NCBI GenBank assembly: GCA_033675215.1
Contig: CM066199.1
Coordinates: 37,326,959-37,390,958, forward strand
Origin: Rhodiola kirilowii
Taxonomy: Eukaryota > Streptophyta > Magnoliopsida > Saxifragales > Crassulaceae
Direction: 5' to 3'
Length of the DNA stretch: 64,000 bases
Shown in pieces: positions 1-12,746 of the stretch. The position numbers and the translations under genes were made by a program. Below the pieces are notes generated by a model, which was given only the letters and a program-made list of their open reading frames with translations, was not told the DNA's origin and searched no databases. Position 1 is the stretch's first letter. Every line of letters begins with the position of its first letter.

Positions 1-120
1 CAATGTGCCCATTCAGCCTGTAATATGATCTCTAAAGTTGTGTGTCATGACTAAACATGCAACATCTGATGATACATTGTATTCATGAAGTTGACGAAAT
101 GACGTGTTTATGCTTAACAG

Positions 121-1578
121 GACCTTCAAGAAGGACTTGACCTTGGGCTTGTTTCGCCTGAAGTGTTACAGAATTTCTTTGATTTGGAACAATATCCACT
201 TCTTGCAGAATTAGCTAAGCGTTTCCAGGTAATGTGTCGGGCTTGATGTTACATCCCAGCCTAGTTTTTCTGGTTTGTAATCAAATTTGCTTTTTCTCTT
301 ATCATACCTTGTTTGCAAGTGACCACTTACTATTTGCTCTTACGATTCATAAAGTTTTCTTGAAAAGGATGTTTGTGTGAATGTAGGGTTTCAGGGAGAG
401 ATTGTTGGCAGATCCAAAGTTTCTGAATAGATTGGCCATTGAAGAAGCTATATCAATATCTACAACTCTATTGGCACAGTATCAGAAACGTAAAGAAAAC
501 TTCTTTGAAGAGCTGGACTATGTCATAACAGACAGTGTCAGGGGAATAATTGTAGATTTTTTTACTGTATGGCTTCCAGCACCAACACTCTCCTTCCTTT
601 CATATGCTAATGAGTCAGATGCAGCAGATGGCTTGGATGCTCTAAAGGGATTTCTTGGCTCCATCCCAGATAATGCGTTTCAGAAGAATCTTGCAGGAAA
701 TGACTGGAATTTGAATCATAGACTTGCATCTGTGTTGGTTGGTGGCCTCAAATTGTCTGGTGTTGGATTCATTTCCAGCATTGGTGCTGTGGCTTCCTCC
801 AATCTTCTCTATGCAGCACGTAGATTTCTTAACCCAACTGCTATATCTGAACAGCAGACCAAAAGATCTCCAATATTAAAGACAGCTGTTGTCTATGCCA
901 GCTTTCTTGGCATATCAGCTAATCTTCGTTACCAGGTGATAAAAGCTACACAAAGTATTTTAACACTTCGTCATTTACGTCATGCAGGTTAATCCCATAT
1001 TGACTACATATATTCTTGTAGATTATTGCTGGAGTGGTGGAGCATCGGCTTTCTGATCAGTTCGCGTCACAACCGTTACTTGTGAATCTGATATCTTTTG
1101 TTGCCAGGACCATAAACTCTTACTGGGGAACTCAGGTACGATATCTTTTTCTTTTTTCCTGGGAGAATTGCATCATTTTAGCATAGTATCTAATCTGCAG
1201 TCGGTAACTTTCTTCCTCGACTATTGTTGTATGGAATCTTACAAGGATTGCCCTTTTGACTGGCTCAAGCATAAATATTTTTTTTAAAAGTATAAATGTC
1301 AATGTATGAAGAAAAACATACAATAAAAAAGATGAGATGGAAACTTTATTCAAAAATTCCGACTGCCATATTATGACTAGTGAGATACCGAAATGTTTTC
1401 ATTTTTATTTCTTTTCTTCTTGCAGCAGTGGATTGATCTTGCAAGGCTCACCAAGTTACAAGCACGAAAGAGCGACTTGCCAGAAGAGAAGACCGTGACC
1501 GAAGATCCATCTACTCAGAATGCAGTGGAGTGCAATGTTATAGAAGAGGCTAATGCAGATGAGATCAAGAACCAATGA
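121..1578 (+). CDS. RETICULATA-RELATED (DUF3411) chloroplast membrane protein, 3' part
   Basis: Four exons can be joined with GT-AG introns and a continuous frame: 121-228, 387-935, 1022-1135 and 1426-1578 (TGA). The 5' part lies left of the window, so the start is not seen. The protein reads [15 protein letters not shown], then [20 protein letters not shown], then [13 protein letters not shown], then [19 protein letters not shown] and [15 protein letters not shown]. These blocks are typical of the RETICULATA-RELATED family (DUF3411), membrane proteins of the plastid envelope affecting mesophyll development and leaf reticulation. As I recall the family, the wording is closest to the RER5/RER6 branch (Arabidopsis At2g40400/At3g56140 type), but that assignment is from memory. 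Hydrophobic stretches [17 protein letters not shown]-type and [19 protein letters not shown] fit membrane insertion. The last ~40 residues are acidic and poorly conserved. A polyadenylation-like AATAAA lies at 1799-1804. Family confidence is high; subgroup moderate. Confidence 0.88.
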
Positions 1579-2239
1579 GGTGAATTCCTTTTACACAATC
1601 ATACTTTACCCAGTCTGTAGTCCCTGTTGTACATGATTCTATATCCCCTCAAATTTTGACTTGCTTACAGAGAATCTTTATGTAGCGAATACACATTATG
1701 TACCCAACAGAGTTCATGTCATACCCAGCTAACCACAATTACTTTGTCAAAAAAAAATTGTGATTTCATGGATTGGTCTGTCATTATAGTTTTTTTATAA
1801 TAAAAGAACTCATTGGAAATCAGTGTGCCAGTATACTGTAGAATTGTGTATTGCATTGATAGAGTTATAACAACGATAAATTTTGTTTTTAGTTTACCAC
1901 CATTTGTTGATCTACAGTCTAGGATCTCGTTACCTGGAACATTCTCCAGTGCTCCCATTGCTAATCTTTTCACTGCTTTAGCCTTGACAGTGTTATCCAA
2001 GTTAGAATGTTGTATCTGCGGATGTTTTACTAATATTCATCTGATTAGTAGTTGCCTTTTCTTGCAACTTCAAACGTTTTGGCCTCTGGAAATGCCCAGT
2101 GTGACCGAAAATTTAGTCATTAAATCACTATCTTTGAATAAATAATAGACCATTGATTATTTAGTAATATAACAATTAAAATTTAAGAAGAGGTTGCAAG
2201 GGTGAGGATCAGGTCAAAACTACTAAACTGTAAACTCTT
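1579..2239. other. 3' flank of the RETICULATA-related gene
   Basis: AT-rich sequence after the stop. It holds AATAAA motifs at 1799-1804 and 2137-2142 that could serve as polyadenylation signals. Short open frames on both strands have no recognisable content. Nothing else is seen before the MULE inverted repeat begins. Confidence 0.5.
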
Positions 2240-2485
2240 GGATAAATTGGAAAAAATTTCCAATTTATGGAAAAATCAAATTTGGTTTCCAATTGTAGAG
2301 AATCTTCAAATTGGATTTTCAAAATGCACTCTTTCATTAAGGCGCCGTTCATAAGGGCGCCTAAGACATAGAGCGCTTTTACCAACAGTGCTTAATGCCC
2401 AGTGTCAAGTTTTATGATATAAGAAAGGCTGAATCGACAAAAATTGCCAAATAAGATTTAGGCGTTGTCAAGTAGGGCGTCTTAA
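2240..2485 (+). repeat. Left terminal inverted repeat of the MULE
   Basis: Pairs with 13766-14013 in inverted orientation. It contains the blocks AAATTTCCAATTTATGGAAA, AGGCGCCGTTCATAAGGGCG and CCCAGTGTCAAGTTTTATGA. The GGCGCC palindrome occurs at 2341-2346 and again near 2357. The outermost few bases are less well matched, so the exact tip is uncertain. Confidence 0.88.
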
Positions 2486-2731
2486 TAATACTGTAATACT
2501 GTACAACAAGTCAGTAACAACTCAGGGGGGAAAGCTATGTACAGGGCAAAAGCACTGTGAAGGAGGGCGCCTAAACTGTAAACCGCTTCTCACAACGGCG
2601 CCTTAATAATACTGTAATACTGTTTAACAAGTCAGTAACAATTCAGGGGGAAATACTATAAACAGGGCAAAGGCGCTGTGGAGGAGGGCGCCCAAACTGT
2701 TTTAGATGTAGGCGCGGTTTACTACGGCGCC
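2473..2731 (+). repeat. Subterminal 121-bp tandem duplication in the MULE
   Basis: A unit starting CTTAATAATACTGTAATACTG at about 2481 recurs at about 2602, giving two imperfect copies of ~121-125 bp. Each copy contains AACAAGTCAGTAACAA, a G run followed by AAA, ACAGGGCAAA, GGAGGGCGCC and ends at a GGCGCC. The repeat starts right where the inverted-repeat similarity stops, so it is found only at this end of the element. It is downstream of both MULE genes, which read toward it. Confidence 0.75.
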
Positions 2732-2999
2732 TAAACCTCAAATGGATGCATGGATTATTTGTTTCAATTTGTAACCCAAAAAACAACCTGGAAACGAAAA
2801 ATTTCAGTATACAACCCTGTCCATTACAAATTCAATCCACCAAAATCCTATCCACCAAAACTTAACAACACAAAAGTGTGAAACATAAAGTGATGACTAG
2901 TACAAAAGTTATTTAAGTTACATGGCAACATGTAACATAAGTCATCACCCTTACAAAAAGACAACATAAACGTTATAGTTTACAACCAATTGTTAACTA

Positions 3000-4627
3000 T
3001 CAAGGTGCCGGCGTAAAACGATTGGGTGACCTTCTAGCGCGTGAACTAACCCTCCGAGGTGGAGTCATTTGTGACTCTGCTTGAGTAACTTGAGAGGGGC
3101 CTCCAACTTCATAGTTATTTTCTGGTAATTCCACATCTTCGTCGGTGTCGTCTACATTTTAAAAAATACATGTTAGGTGTAAAAACGAATATATAGATTT
3201 CAAAATTAAAAGTGTATATACCATCATGAAGGTGTATTTGTGCGGGGTCAACATCCAATGCAAGACCCTCTCCAATTCTCAACAGGTCCGCACGAGTGGA
3301 ATGAAATAAATCATGGAGTTCCCTCTTCGAATCATGGTCAGTCGTCTTAAGAAAAACTCCCGAAGACACTTTGCACGTGCGCACTAACGAAGTAACCTGT
3401 AGAAAAAGTTAGTTGTGTCATGTAAGATATTTTGTAATTCACAGCATCAGTATAATTTAGTGGTTCAGTCTCAAGAAAACTGTGTCATGTAAGATATTTT
3501 GTAACTATCAAAAATTACGCTAAAATGTAATAATACTTACAAGTGAATTTAACTGAAATGTAGATGGCCGATACGGCGCCGTTGGTGTATCCAATGGTGG
3601 CTGAATGCGCTTACGAGTGACATCGTAGTACCAAGTGTAGTACGCATCCAAGTACGATCCATCAGTGTCAATCTCACCGGTAATAATGCTTTCCACACGA
3701 TTAGCTCACATATTCATGTGAACTTGCATTTCTTCACCTAAAGGCTCAGAAGTCCATCTCTTGCTCATATGCATATCTTTGTGACTATGTGGTGGCAATG
3801 CTGGCTCCGGCTGTATCCATCCAAGCTGACGGAGAACCCGAGAAGGGTAGTGCCACTCAGCGATATTAAAACACAAGAGTGGCACTTCGGCCGTCCAGCA
3901 ACCTCTCCCGGCAACACACATTGGATTAAGTGTGCCTAAAACGTCTTCCGTGAAAGGAGTCCATATGGCATCGCTCGCCTCCTGTCGATCCAGCAAATCA
4001 CGGTACAACATCAACACGTGATGTGATGTCTGCATCCATGACTTGGGGACACTCCATCTACAACATGTGAAAATAATAGCATCAATAAGTTCAAACACAT
4101 GGCATCATCTACCTCCTCGTTCGTAATCACGGCTATACCCTCTATAGGAAGTCCCGTCAACACACCGACATCCTGTAGTGTAATGGTCATCTCGTCGTGG
4201 CGCAAATGGAATGTATGCGTCTCAGAACGCCATCTCTCCACCAATGTTGTCATGAAAGACCAATCCACCTCATAGTTTTGCATATAACACCATGGACCAA
4301 AGCCGGCCCGCACGACATAAGGCAATATACGCTCATCCGCAACCCAATGCCCACGATGACGCACAACTAATAAGGACGTGCTCTGCACATGTAGAATAAA
4401 CAGTAAGCGATATCTAAAACAAAAAATAGTAACAAGGCTTAAAAAATTTTATAACTAACCGAGGTCTCCCAAATCCTCGTAGACCGATGAGTTGGTTGTT
4501 TATACAAGAGTTTGCCAATAATGGGTCCCGGATCTTCAATACGTGACAAATCCGGTAACAATATGTCATCTCCATGTGATGGAGATGGAACGTCATGCAT
4601 AGCCTCAGAACGTCTGCGTCGTGACAT
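3000..4627 (-). pseudogene. Plant mobile domain (MAIN-like, aminotransferase-like PMD) gene carried by the MULE
   Basis: The start is the ATG at 4627 (MSRRRRSEAMHDVPSPSHGD). Exon 1 runs to about 4461, where TCG is followed by GTTAGTT; exon 2 starts at about 4382 (STSLLVVRHRGHWVADERIL). It carries the PMD signature: WCYMQNYEVDWSFMTTLVERW, then HTFHLRHDEMTITLQDVGVLTGLPIEG. Further exons give WMQTSHHVLMLYRDLLDRQE, GWIQPEPALPPHSHKD and RVESIITGEIDTDGSY, with a terminal exon ending PPRRVSSRARRSPNRF... at TGA 3000-3002. PMD proteins (MAIN/MAIL1 in Arabidopsis) occur both as host genes and in TEs. One in-frame TGA at about 3714, in the QVHMNM context where family members usually continue with W, breaks this copy. 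Exon borders past 4100 are approximate. Confidence 0.8.
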
Positions 4628-6472
4628 ATCTGTAACAAAAATATCAATATGCATACGATCAAGTAAACAAAAAATACAAAAGCCTTACATCTTCAATTAC
4701 ACATCTCCCAAAATAAGGCTACCAAAAGTAGTCATGAAATACAACATCCATTCCCAAAAAGACATACAAAACAAATAAACTCTTTATAATCTAAGTTTCT
4801 GATCCACCGTGAAAGGCAAAAGATTTCTTCGTGTGTCCTGTAAGCCCACATATGGAACACTTGAAAACCCTCTTCGCCTTTGGAAGTGGATGTGAACTAG
4901 TTGATTGCACGTCTTCGGGTCTTGGGTCACGCCTTTGATCCATTTCATTACGTCTTCGCTTTGTTGGTTGTCTTCCTTTTTTCACTCTTTTATAGTGCTT
5001 TCCTGGAATATGTTTCGGTCCATTATATTGGTTCCAGTGTCTCATATCCGGAATTGGACTAAAGGTTGGTGCCCAAGTGTCATTATACGCTTGTGTGCTA
5101 TATTTGTTAGCCACACAATTATAAGTGGATATTCCCTCTTGTTCACACACCGCTAGCACGTGACAACAAGGATAGTGGAAAAGTTGCCATTTTCCACAAC
5201 CACAAGTTTTGTCGACTATGGAAACCTTGTGTGCATGTCCCTTCGATTTGGTCAAAACGGAAGCTATACCTTTAGCCCGATCAGACATTTGCACCTCATT
5301 ACGACCGGCTTTCCCTATGTTCTCATTGATTATGCTCTCGATTTTTGGAACAAGGTGATTTCTATTATCTAGCATTTCATCACGTCGCATAATGAACCAA
5401 CTATTCGCTTGCTTGAATGTGAAGTGAACGATAGCGGTTATAGGCAAATCACGGCAAGCCATAAGTACATAATTAAATGATTCTGACTAGTTAGTCTTCA
5501 TAGACCCCCATCTTCTACCGTTAGTATCATAAGCCAAAGACCATTTTTCCGGGTTAACCTTTTCCAACCACTTTACAAGATCCGGCTTATCATTCAACAA
5601 CTCCTTTAAATCTTTCAAACGATTACTAAACTTTATTTGTTGATTCTCCTCGGCAATGTTATAAAGTAAGTCTTTGTGGGCCAAACACTTTGCCTTTTGA
5701 TTGAAATTGGAGGTAAAGTGTCTTAAACAAAGACGGTGATATGCTCTTGGTGGAGACCAAGCCTCTTCTTCCATCACTTGCATAATGCCTACATGCCTAT
5801 CCAAAATTATGCATAATCCATCACGTTGTGTGACGCCACTTCGAATGCACGTCATGAACTACTTCCAGCTCTCGATATTTTCACCCTCCACCAATGCATA
5901 AGCTAAAGGAAGAATTTCATTTTGGGCATCTAGAGAGACCGCAATCATTAAAACACCCTTCCACTTTCCGATCAAATGTGTCGCATCGATGGAAATGACG
6001 GGACGACAATGCTTGAAGCCTTCAATGGCTGGAGCAAATGACCAGAATACACGATTCAAGCTTACTCTCCCACTATCTAGCATTGATGTGTCCCAATGAA
6101 CAATGCTACCGGGATTGGACTCTTTGAGCATGTCCATGTATGCCGGTAGCTTTTCGAAAGATGCTTCCCAATCACCAAATATATGTAATAAAGCTTTTTG
6201 TCGGGATTTCCAAGCCTTCATGTAAGATATTTTATACCCATACTTTGATCTCATTAAAGCTTGCACCTTGTAAGGGGAAAATCTCAACTTTTCTTGAATT
6301 AATTCTCTTATGTCCATTCCGATAAAATGTTTGTTAAAATGAACATTGTCATGAGGGATAATATCGACCTCGCAAGTGTGATCTCCTTCATATTTGGTTA
6401 TTCTCCACATGCCTTCATTTTTCTTCTTCGAAGCTCGTAGCCCCCATTTGCATTTATCCTTCCCTCGACGAC

Positions 6473-8215
6473 TGATGGACCATATTTATATGATTTGTTA
6501 AGACAGTTAAATCCACCAAATTAGATGCTTTATCTTGACAACTTTTACTTGTTAGTTTTACTTTTGTTCTACAGGCTATTTCAAGGAGTAATGACGAAAC
6601 AAGCTAAAATGGAGTTCTTAACACTGAAAGTGGATTACGAGTCAGAACTGGCCATACTTCGACAATACTCCGATCAAGCCACAACTAAGTCCCAATGACT
6701 TATTCCAACAAAGATCAAGAACACAAGTGAAATGCCAAGTCTAAGTTCCTCATCTTTTGATGTCAACTAAGGAGCAACCAAAGGAGCAATCAAAGGGCAA
6801 CCAAAGAGCAACCAAAGGGTAACCGGAGTCACATGCCAACCGATGGCTTTTGGGAAGGAAAGATCTCAATCCACTCACTTCTCCTCCCCTCCACCTAGCC
6901 ACCGGCGGCTTTCCATGTGGAGAAGCCACATGGCCGGCGGCTTTGAGCCATGCCACCTTGCCCGGCGGCTTTCCTCTCCCCCTCTCCCCTTGTGACATGT
7001 GTTGAGCTCTCATCCCTCCTCCTTGCCTATAAATAGCACATCCCCTTCCCTTTGTAAATAATCCTCATTCAAACAAACTCAAACACAAGTCACTTGTTAC
7101 TTATCTCTCTATATTTTGGGCACAATCCTTGTAAACATTTACTTTGATCTTGAATACTCTTGTTGGTTCTTGAGTATTCTTGTTGTTCTTGAGTTTACTC
7201 CTGTTGATTCTTGAGTATTCTCACATGTACTTTTCTTGTCTTGATTTCCAAAAACCTTTACTTTTCTGTCTTTCAAAACCTTTACTTTACTCAGTACTTA
7301 GCTATGATATCCACGCCTATGGATATTCGTAGCTAAACCCTTCATTCGGTTGAAGGGGTGTACTTGTATCATAAAATGTTTTAGACCATTTTCTTAAGTG
7401 CCTCTTTGTGTTCAACTTGTTCTAGGTGCCATATATTAGGTCAGAACTCCATTGGTTGAGTGGATGCTCGGAAGAGCAAAGCTCTGCCATGGGTTCGTGA
7501 TCTTCCGTGGATAAGTGGAGGCTCGGAAGAGCACAGCTTATCTGTGGAAGTCAACCTCTTTTAAACACCATTTGGTTTATCAGGAATGATGATCAAATGG
7601 ATGCACATACTAGAACAAGAGTTCTTTGTCTTGCAAAAGACTAGACGGTGTGGCAAGTCATGTGCTAGGAATAGCCTTGATACACTTTTGAACACTTAGT
7701 ATGATCATTAGAGGTCAATGATAAACAGATTTATGATACAAGGCCCCTAAAACCGAATCATTTCCTTTAATTAAAACATCACCTGTCACTTTACTTTCAG
7801 TACCAATATCAACTGTTTACTTTCAGTACCCATATCAACTGCTTACTTTCCGCAAGTCTTGTCCTTCAAGCAATTACTTTCCGCAAGTCTTGTCCTTTAA
7901 GCAATTACTTTCTGCAAGTCTTGTCCTTCAAGCACTTTACTTTACGCACTTACTTTCAGCAAGTCTTGTCCTTCAAGCACTTTACTTTCAGTATTACTTT
8001 TCAGTACTACCCACTTATATTCAGTACTAAAATCACAACCAACCCCCGATTGTCTTACTTTCCATCTTCGAAAGAACAACTATCCACTAATTCCCTTGGG
8101 TTCGACCCCTACTTACCGCTTTACTACCCAATAGTAGAGTAACGAGTAGCGGACTTATAAATTTATTTTTGCACAGAGCCATCGCACATTAACGACGGTG
8201 TGGTGCGCTCCGTCA
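6473..8215 (+). repeat. 5' LTR of element A
   Basis: 1743 bp, TG...CA. Contains a TATA-like CTATAAATAGC near 7025, arrays of CTTTACTTTCAG-like units at about 7790-8020, and the conserved GGGTTCGACCCC block at 8098-8109. Confidence 0.92.
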
Positions 8216-8299
8216 AAATTGGCGCCGTTGCCGAGGAATTAGCTTTCTGATTAGTTGTTCTTTTCTTTCCCTTTTCATTTCTTCATTGCACTGCCCACT

Positions 8300-9547
8300 A
8301 TGTATGCTTGGATGACTCAACATCTTCCTCAGTTTGGAGGTACCACCAGAGAAGACCCAGTAATACACTGCCAACATTTCCACCATATATGCCGCTACAT
8401 GAAACCGGAAAATGAAACGTTAGAGAATTTTCAAATAAAATGTTTTAAACACTCTTTAACTAACTTTGCGGCATTATGGTATTACGCATCAACGACTAGT
8501 TGTGCAGATTATTATGTGGATCTTCGTGCCCAATTCCTAAAATAATTTTCCCCGCCGTCCTTACGACATGACACCTGTGAGAAGATCATCTGCCTTCAAC
8601 AATCCCGGGACGAGACACTGGACGAGTATTATACGTACTACGATACAGTTGTTTAGCGCTGCCCGCACCATGGATTCACAGAAGTATTCCTTCTTCAAAA
8701 ATTTCTTTGTGGAATGAGGGCAGATGAGCAATCAAGGATTAACGACGCGGTGGGAGGATCAGCTATGCATTTATCCCTGATCGACATGTGGAATCTCATA
8801 GATGACTTGGCCGAAGCTACAAAACGAAGGCCAAGGCACCAAGCTGATCATAGAACGCAGATGGTAGAAGCTAATCTAGAAAGGAGTAGGGAAGAATTTG
8901 CAGAGACCATGAGGGACGAGTCAGAAACAGGAAGCACATAGGAGGAACCTATATGGGAGATCACCCCCGAGCCATCAGAAGACCCAGAGCCGGAAGCCGA
9001 TTTAGAGGAGGATGAAGAAAAGTCTTCATTAGAATTCACTCCTGAGCAGGCCGAAGAGGAAGTCCAGAACGCCACTAGCGAGCAACCCGCGACATACCCA
9101 ACCCTCACCACCAAAGCAGCCGAAGAAATCAATCAAGACCAGTTCCTCACGGACAGTCTGGCCAATATGGATCCGACGCTTATAACGGAAGCCTCGCAAC
9201 TTTTCCCTCTGATCAATATGCAAATCGCAGAAAACTATGTGATCAATGGAGAGCCTGAAAGAAGGATGGAAGAAGGGTCTAATCAAAACGACTCCCTGAT
9301 GGAGCAGTTTCTCGCCACAACTAGACAAGGTAGCCCTAAACACAATAGAGCCCGACTCAAAAGACCAGCAGCTATGGTCAAAGGTCCCTTGCCTTCTCAG
9401 AGACAATGGAAAGAAAAACCACCGAAACAAAGGAGTCCTGACCCGAGCACATCATCTCACAGGAAATCGGGAAAAGTCAAGGCAAGAATGAAAGTAGGCA
9501 CACCACAACACTACGACCTGAGCCACCCATGGGATCCGAACTTGTGA
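8300..9547 (+). pseudogene. gag-related region of element A (fossil)
   Basis: Recognisable gag blocks include HLPQFGGTTREDPVIHCQHF, HHICRYMKPENETLENFQIK and CADYYVDLRAQFLK, matching the gag of elements B-D. The C-terminal part is rich in acidic residues and ends with a basic tail (KRPAAMVKGPLPSQRQWK) and HPWDPNL before the stop. No zinc knuckle is seen. Broken, several breaks. Confidence 0.75.
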
Positions 9548-10990
9548 TCCCCATGCGTCGAGCCAACAAAGGCACTGGTCGGGAGGTAACCCGACACTTA
9601 TCTTATTTTCAGTCATTTATTTTATGTCATTTAGTTTTTACCTTGTCAGTCGCTCTCACCCATTTTGTATAGAAGGAATGTCTAACATGTAGGAATCAGA
9701 TTTTGGAGCAAGATCAGATCAGCCAGGCAGCTTCCGAGAAATACCGGGCCTGCGCTGAGAGTTCAAGGCCCCAGCCGAACTCCCTCGATTATCCAGCTTC
9801 GAGCCATGTCGTTCGCTCGCATGTCCTCGACATGTAACGACACCGTAAAGGGAGTTCAGTTCTTCTCTTTTCCTTAATGTCATTTCCTTCTCTTGTATAT
9901 ATTTGCTTGCATGACTTTTGAACTAAGTCGTGCTGTGAGGCACGCCTTCGTTCAAAAGTGTGGGGTGAGAACCGCCTTTGTATATAGTTAATTAACATGC
10001 TTTCTTTTTTCCTTTTCCCTTAATATTATCTTTTTGAAAATATGAACTTGAGAATGTGAAAAAGATAGATCATAATTCATGCATTTACCTTGTGAAATCT
10101 CAACTGTTTAAAAACTTAGGATGTAACTTCTTATTTGTCCCTTTGTGCTGAGATATACAGGAGATGTGGAGTTGATATAAGTTGCCCTAGAGAGGCTTGA
10201 CAAGCAATCGAAGGACTGGATTTCACTATATGGTTTACGAAGTCTGTGGAGGCTGCACTTCGGGTTTCAAAGAAGATCAGAGTCATCTCCGCCGTGCAGC
10301 GTTTATGCAAAGAGGCGGGACGGGAATCAAACCGTCCTATCTCTAGTCAGAGTAGCCAGGAAAATAGATGAGCGACCCTCATCTTGACCCGCGCGAAACG
10401 GCAAGGATGAGAAAGAGCGGGGAGGTATTTCCATATGCTCTCGTGCAATGATTGGACCTCCCAAAGAAATGTTGAGAAAATGTACTAGCAAGTCACAAAG
10501 AAGCAAAAGCTCAAAGAAGCTAATCAAAGGCCAAAAGCCAAAATTGTGAAGGTTTTAACCGAAACAAAAGTGAAGAAACTCCAATTCAACATCAAAGGCC
10601 AAAGGCCAAAGGCCAATTGACTTCAGAAGCTGTCCCTCACCAAAAGGAAATCAAAGTGCTCAACTCAGTGAAACCCGAACCGAATCATGTGCTAGAGAAA
10701 GGGACAAGTTAACCATATAGTGTGAGTCGGTCCAGAGAATGCAGTCCAGGAGCCTGAAAAGGGCTATCTCCCGAAACATCCAAATTAAATTGCATCTCAG
10801 CTCGAAGGTACAAGTATCAAGTTTCTTCTAAGTATTTACATGGTTTAGTTTGGTAATAAGTAAGTAATGCATGAATAGGATAAATCTAGTTCCATATTCT
10901 CACTTTCCTATTTGAAGATTTTACTTGGATTGTGTGCGCATCTCTTAAAAAGCATTGTTCGGGACGAACAACTAAAAGTGTGGGGTGATC
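9548..10990 (+). other. Conserved 3' non-coding module of element A
   Basis: Begins after the gag stop with a hairpin GTCGGG-AGGTAA-CCCGAC at 9578-9595. A second stem-loop (TTTTGAAC at 9916-9923 with GTTCAAAA at 9950-9957, inner GTGC/GCAC stem) runs directly into AAAAGTGTGGGGTGA at 9954-9968. A ~300-nt block at about 10160-10470 (including CCCTAGAGAGGCTTGACAAG and CTCATCTTGACCCGCGCGAA) is shared with elements B-D. Close to the end, hairpin TTGTTCGGGACGAACAA at 10955-10971 precedes a second AAAAGTGTGGGGTGA at 10974-10988, which abuts the 3' LTR and is presumably the plus-strand primer. Confidence 0.7.
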
Positions 10991-12746
10991 TGATGGACCA
11001 TATTTATATGATTCGTTAAGATAGTTAAACCCACCAAATTAGATGCTTTACCTTGACAACTTTTACTTGTTAGTTTCACTTTTGTTCTACAGGCTATTTC
11101 AAGGAGTAATGACGAAACGAGCTAAAATGGAGTTCTTAACACTGAAAGTGGATTACGATTCAGAACTGGCCATACTCCGACAATACTCCGATCAAGCCAC
11201 AACTAAGTCCCAATGACTTATTCCAACAAAGATCAAGAACACAAGTGAAATGCCAAGTCTAAGTTCCTCATCTTTTGATGTCAACTAAGGAGCAACCAAA
11301 GGAGCAATCAAAGGGCAACCAAAGAGCAACCAAAGGGTAACCGGAGTCACATGCCAACCGATGGCTTATGGGAAGGAAAGATCTCAATCCACTCACTTCT
11401 CCTCCCCTCCACCTAGCCATCGGCGGCTTTCCATGTGGAGAAGCCACATGGTCGGCGGCTTTGAGCCATGCCACCTTGCCCGGCGGCTTTCCTCTCCCCC
11501 TCTCCCCATGTGACATGTGTTGAGCTCTCATCCCTCCTCCTTGCCTATAAATAGCACATCCCCTTCACTTTGTAAATAATCCTCATTCAAACTAACTCAA
11601 ACACAAGTCACTTGTTACTTATCTCTCTAGATTTTGGGCACAATCCTTGTAAACATTTACTTTGATCTTGAATACTCTTGTTGGTTCTTGAGTATTCTTG
11701 TTGTTCTTGAGTTTACTCCTGTTGGTTCTTGAGTATCCTCACCTTTACTTTCCTTGTCTTGATTTCCAAAAACCTTTACTTTTCTGTCTTTCAAAACCTT
11801 TACTTTACTCAGTACTTAGCTATGATATCCACCCCTATGGATATTCGTAGCTAAACCCTTCATTCGGTTGAAGGGGTGTACTTGTATCATAAAATGTTTT
11901 AGACCCTTTTCTTAAGTGCCTCTTTGTGTTCAACTTGTTCTAGGTGCCATATATTAGGTCAGAACTCCATTGGTTGAGTGGATGCTCAGAAGAGCAAAGC
12001 TCCACCATGGGTTCGTGATCTTCCGTGGATAAGTGGAGGCTCGGAAGAGCACATCTTATCTGTGGAAGTCAACCTCTTTTAAACACCATTTGGTTTATCA
12101 GGAATGATGATCAAATGGATGCACATACTAGAACAAGAGTTCTTTGTCTTGCAAAATACTAGACGTTGTGGCAAGTCATGTGCTAGGAATAGCCTTGATA
12201 CACTTTTGAACACTTAGTATGATCATTAGAGGTCAATGATAAACAGATTTATGATACAAGGCCCCTAAAACCGAATCCTTTCCTTTAATTAAAACATCAC
12301 CTGTCACTTTACTTTCAGTACCAATATCAACTGTTTACTTTCAGTACCCATATCAACTGCTTACTTTCCGCAAGTCTTGTCCTTCAAGCAATTACTTTCC
12401 GCAAGTCTTGTCCTTCAAGCAATTACTTTCTGCAAGTCTTGTCCTTCAAGCACTTTACTTTACGCACTTACTTTCAGCAAGTCTTGTCCTTCAAGCACTT
12501 TACTTTCAGTATTACTTTTCAATACTAAAATCACAACCAACCCACTTACTTTCAGTACTAAAATCACAACCAACCCCCGACTGTCTTACTTTCCATCTTC
12601 GAAAGAACAACTATCCACTAATTCCCTTGGGTTCGACCCCTACTTACCGCTTTACTACCCAATAGTAGAGTAACGAGTAGCGGACTTATAAATTTATTTT
12701 TGCACAGAGCCATCACACATTAACGACGGTGTGGTGCGCTCCGTCA
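10991..12746 (+). repeat. 3' LTR of element A
   Basis: 1756 bp, colinear with the 5' LTR. The GGGTTCGACCCC block is at 12629-12640. Followed directly by the target duplication ACGAC. Confidence 0.92.

Larger units (their letters stand above)
6473..12746 (+). mobile_element. LTR retroelement A: gag-only (TR-GAG type), Athila/Tat-like, inserted in the MULE transposase
   Basis: LTRs 6473-8215 and 10991-12746 start TGATGGACC and end CCGTCA, with the 5-bp target duplication ACGAC at 6468-6472 and 12747-12751. The primer site at 8220-8237 (TGGCGCCGTTGCCGAGGA) matches the 3' end of plant tRNA-Asp. The 2.8 kb interior has a gag-related region (about 8300-9547) and a long non-coding 3' region; no pol domains are recognised, as usual for gag-only elements. 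The gag region is broken, with several breaks. LTR divergence by eye is about 1.5-2%, which at a commonly used plant rate (1.3e-8 per site per year) suggests very roughly 0.6-0.8 million years. Confidence 0.9.

Noticed and set aside
1813-2145. A 110-residue open frame downstream of the RETICULATA-related gene
   Set aside because: No recognisable domain, AT-rich, contains a polyadenylation-like motif; looks like 3' flank.
8098-8109. A tRNA gene suggested by GGGTTCGACCCC
   Set aside because: No A box, anticodon arm or acceptor stem could be drawn around it, and the block recurs at the same place in every LTR; treated as an LTR motif instead.
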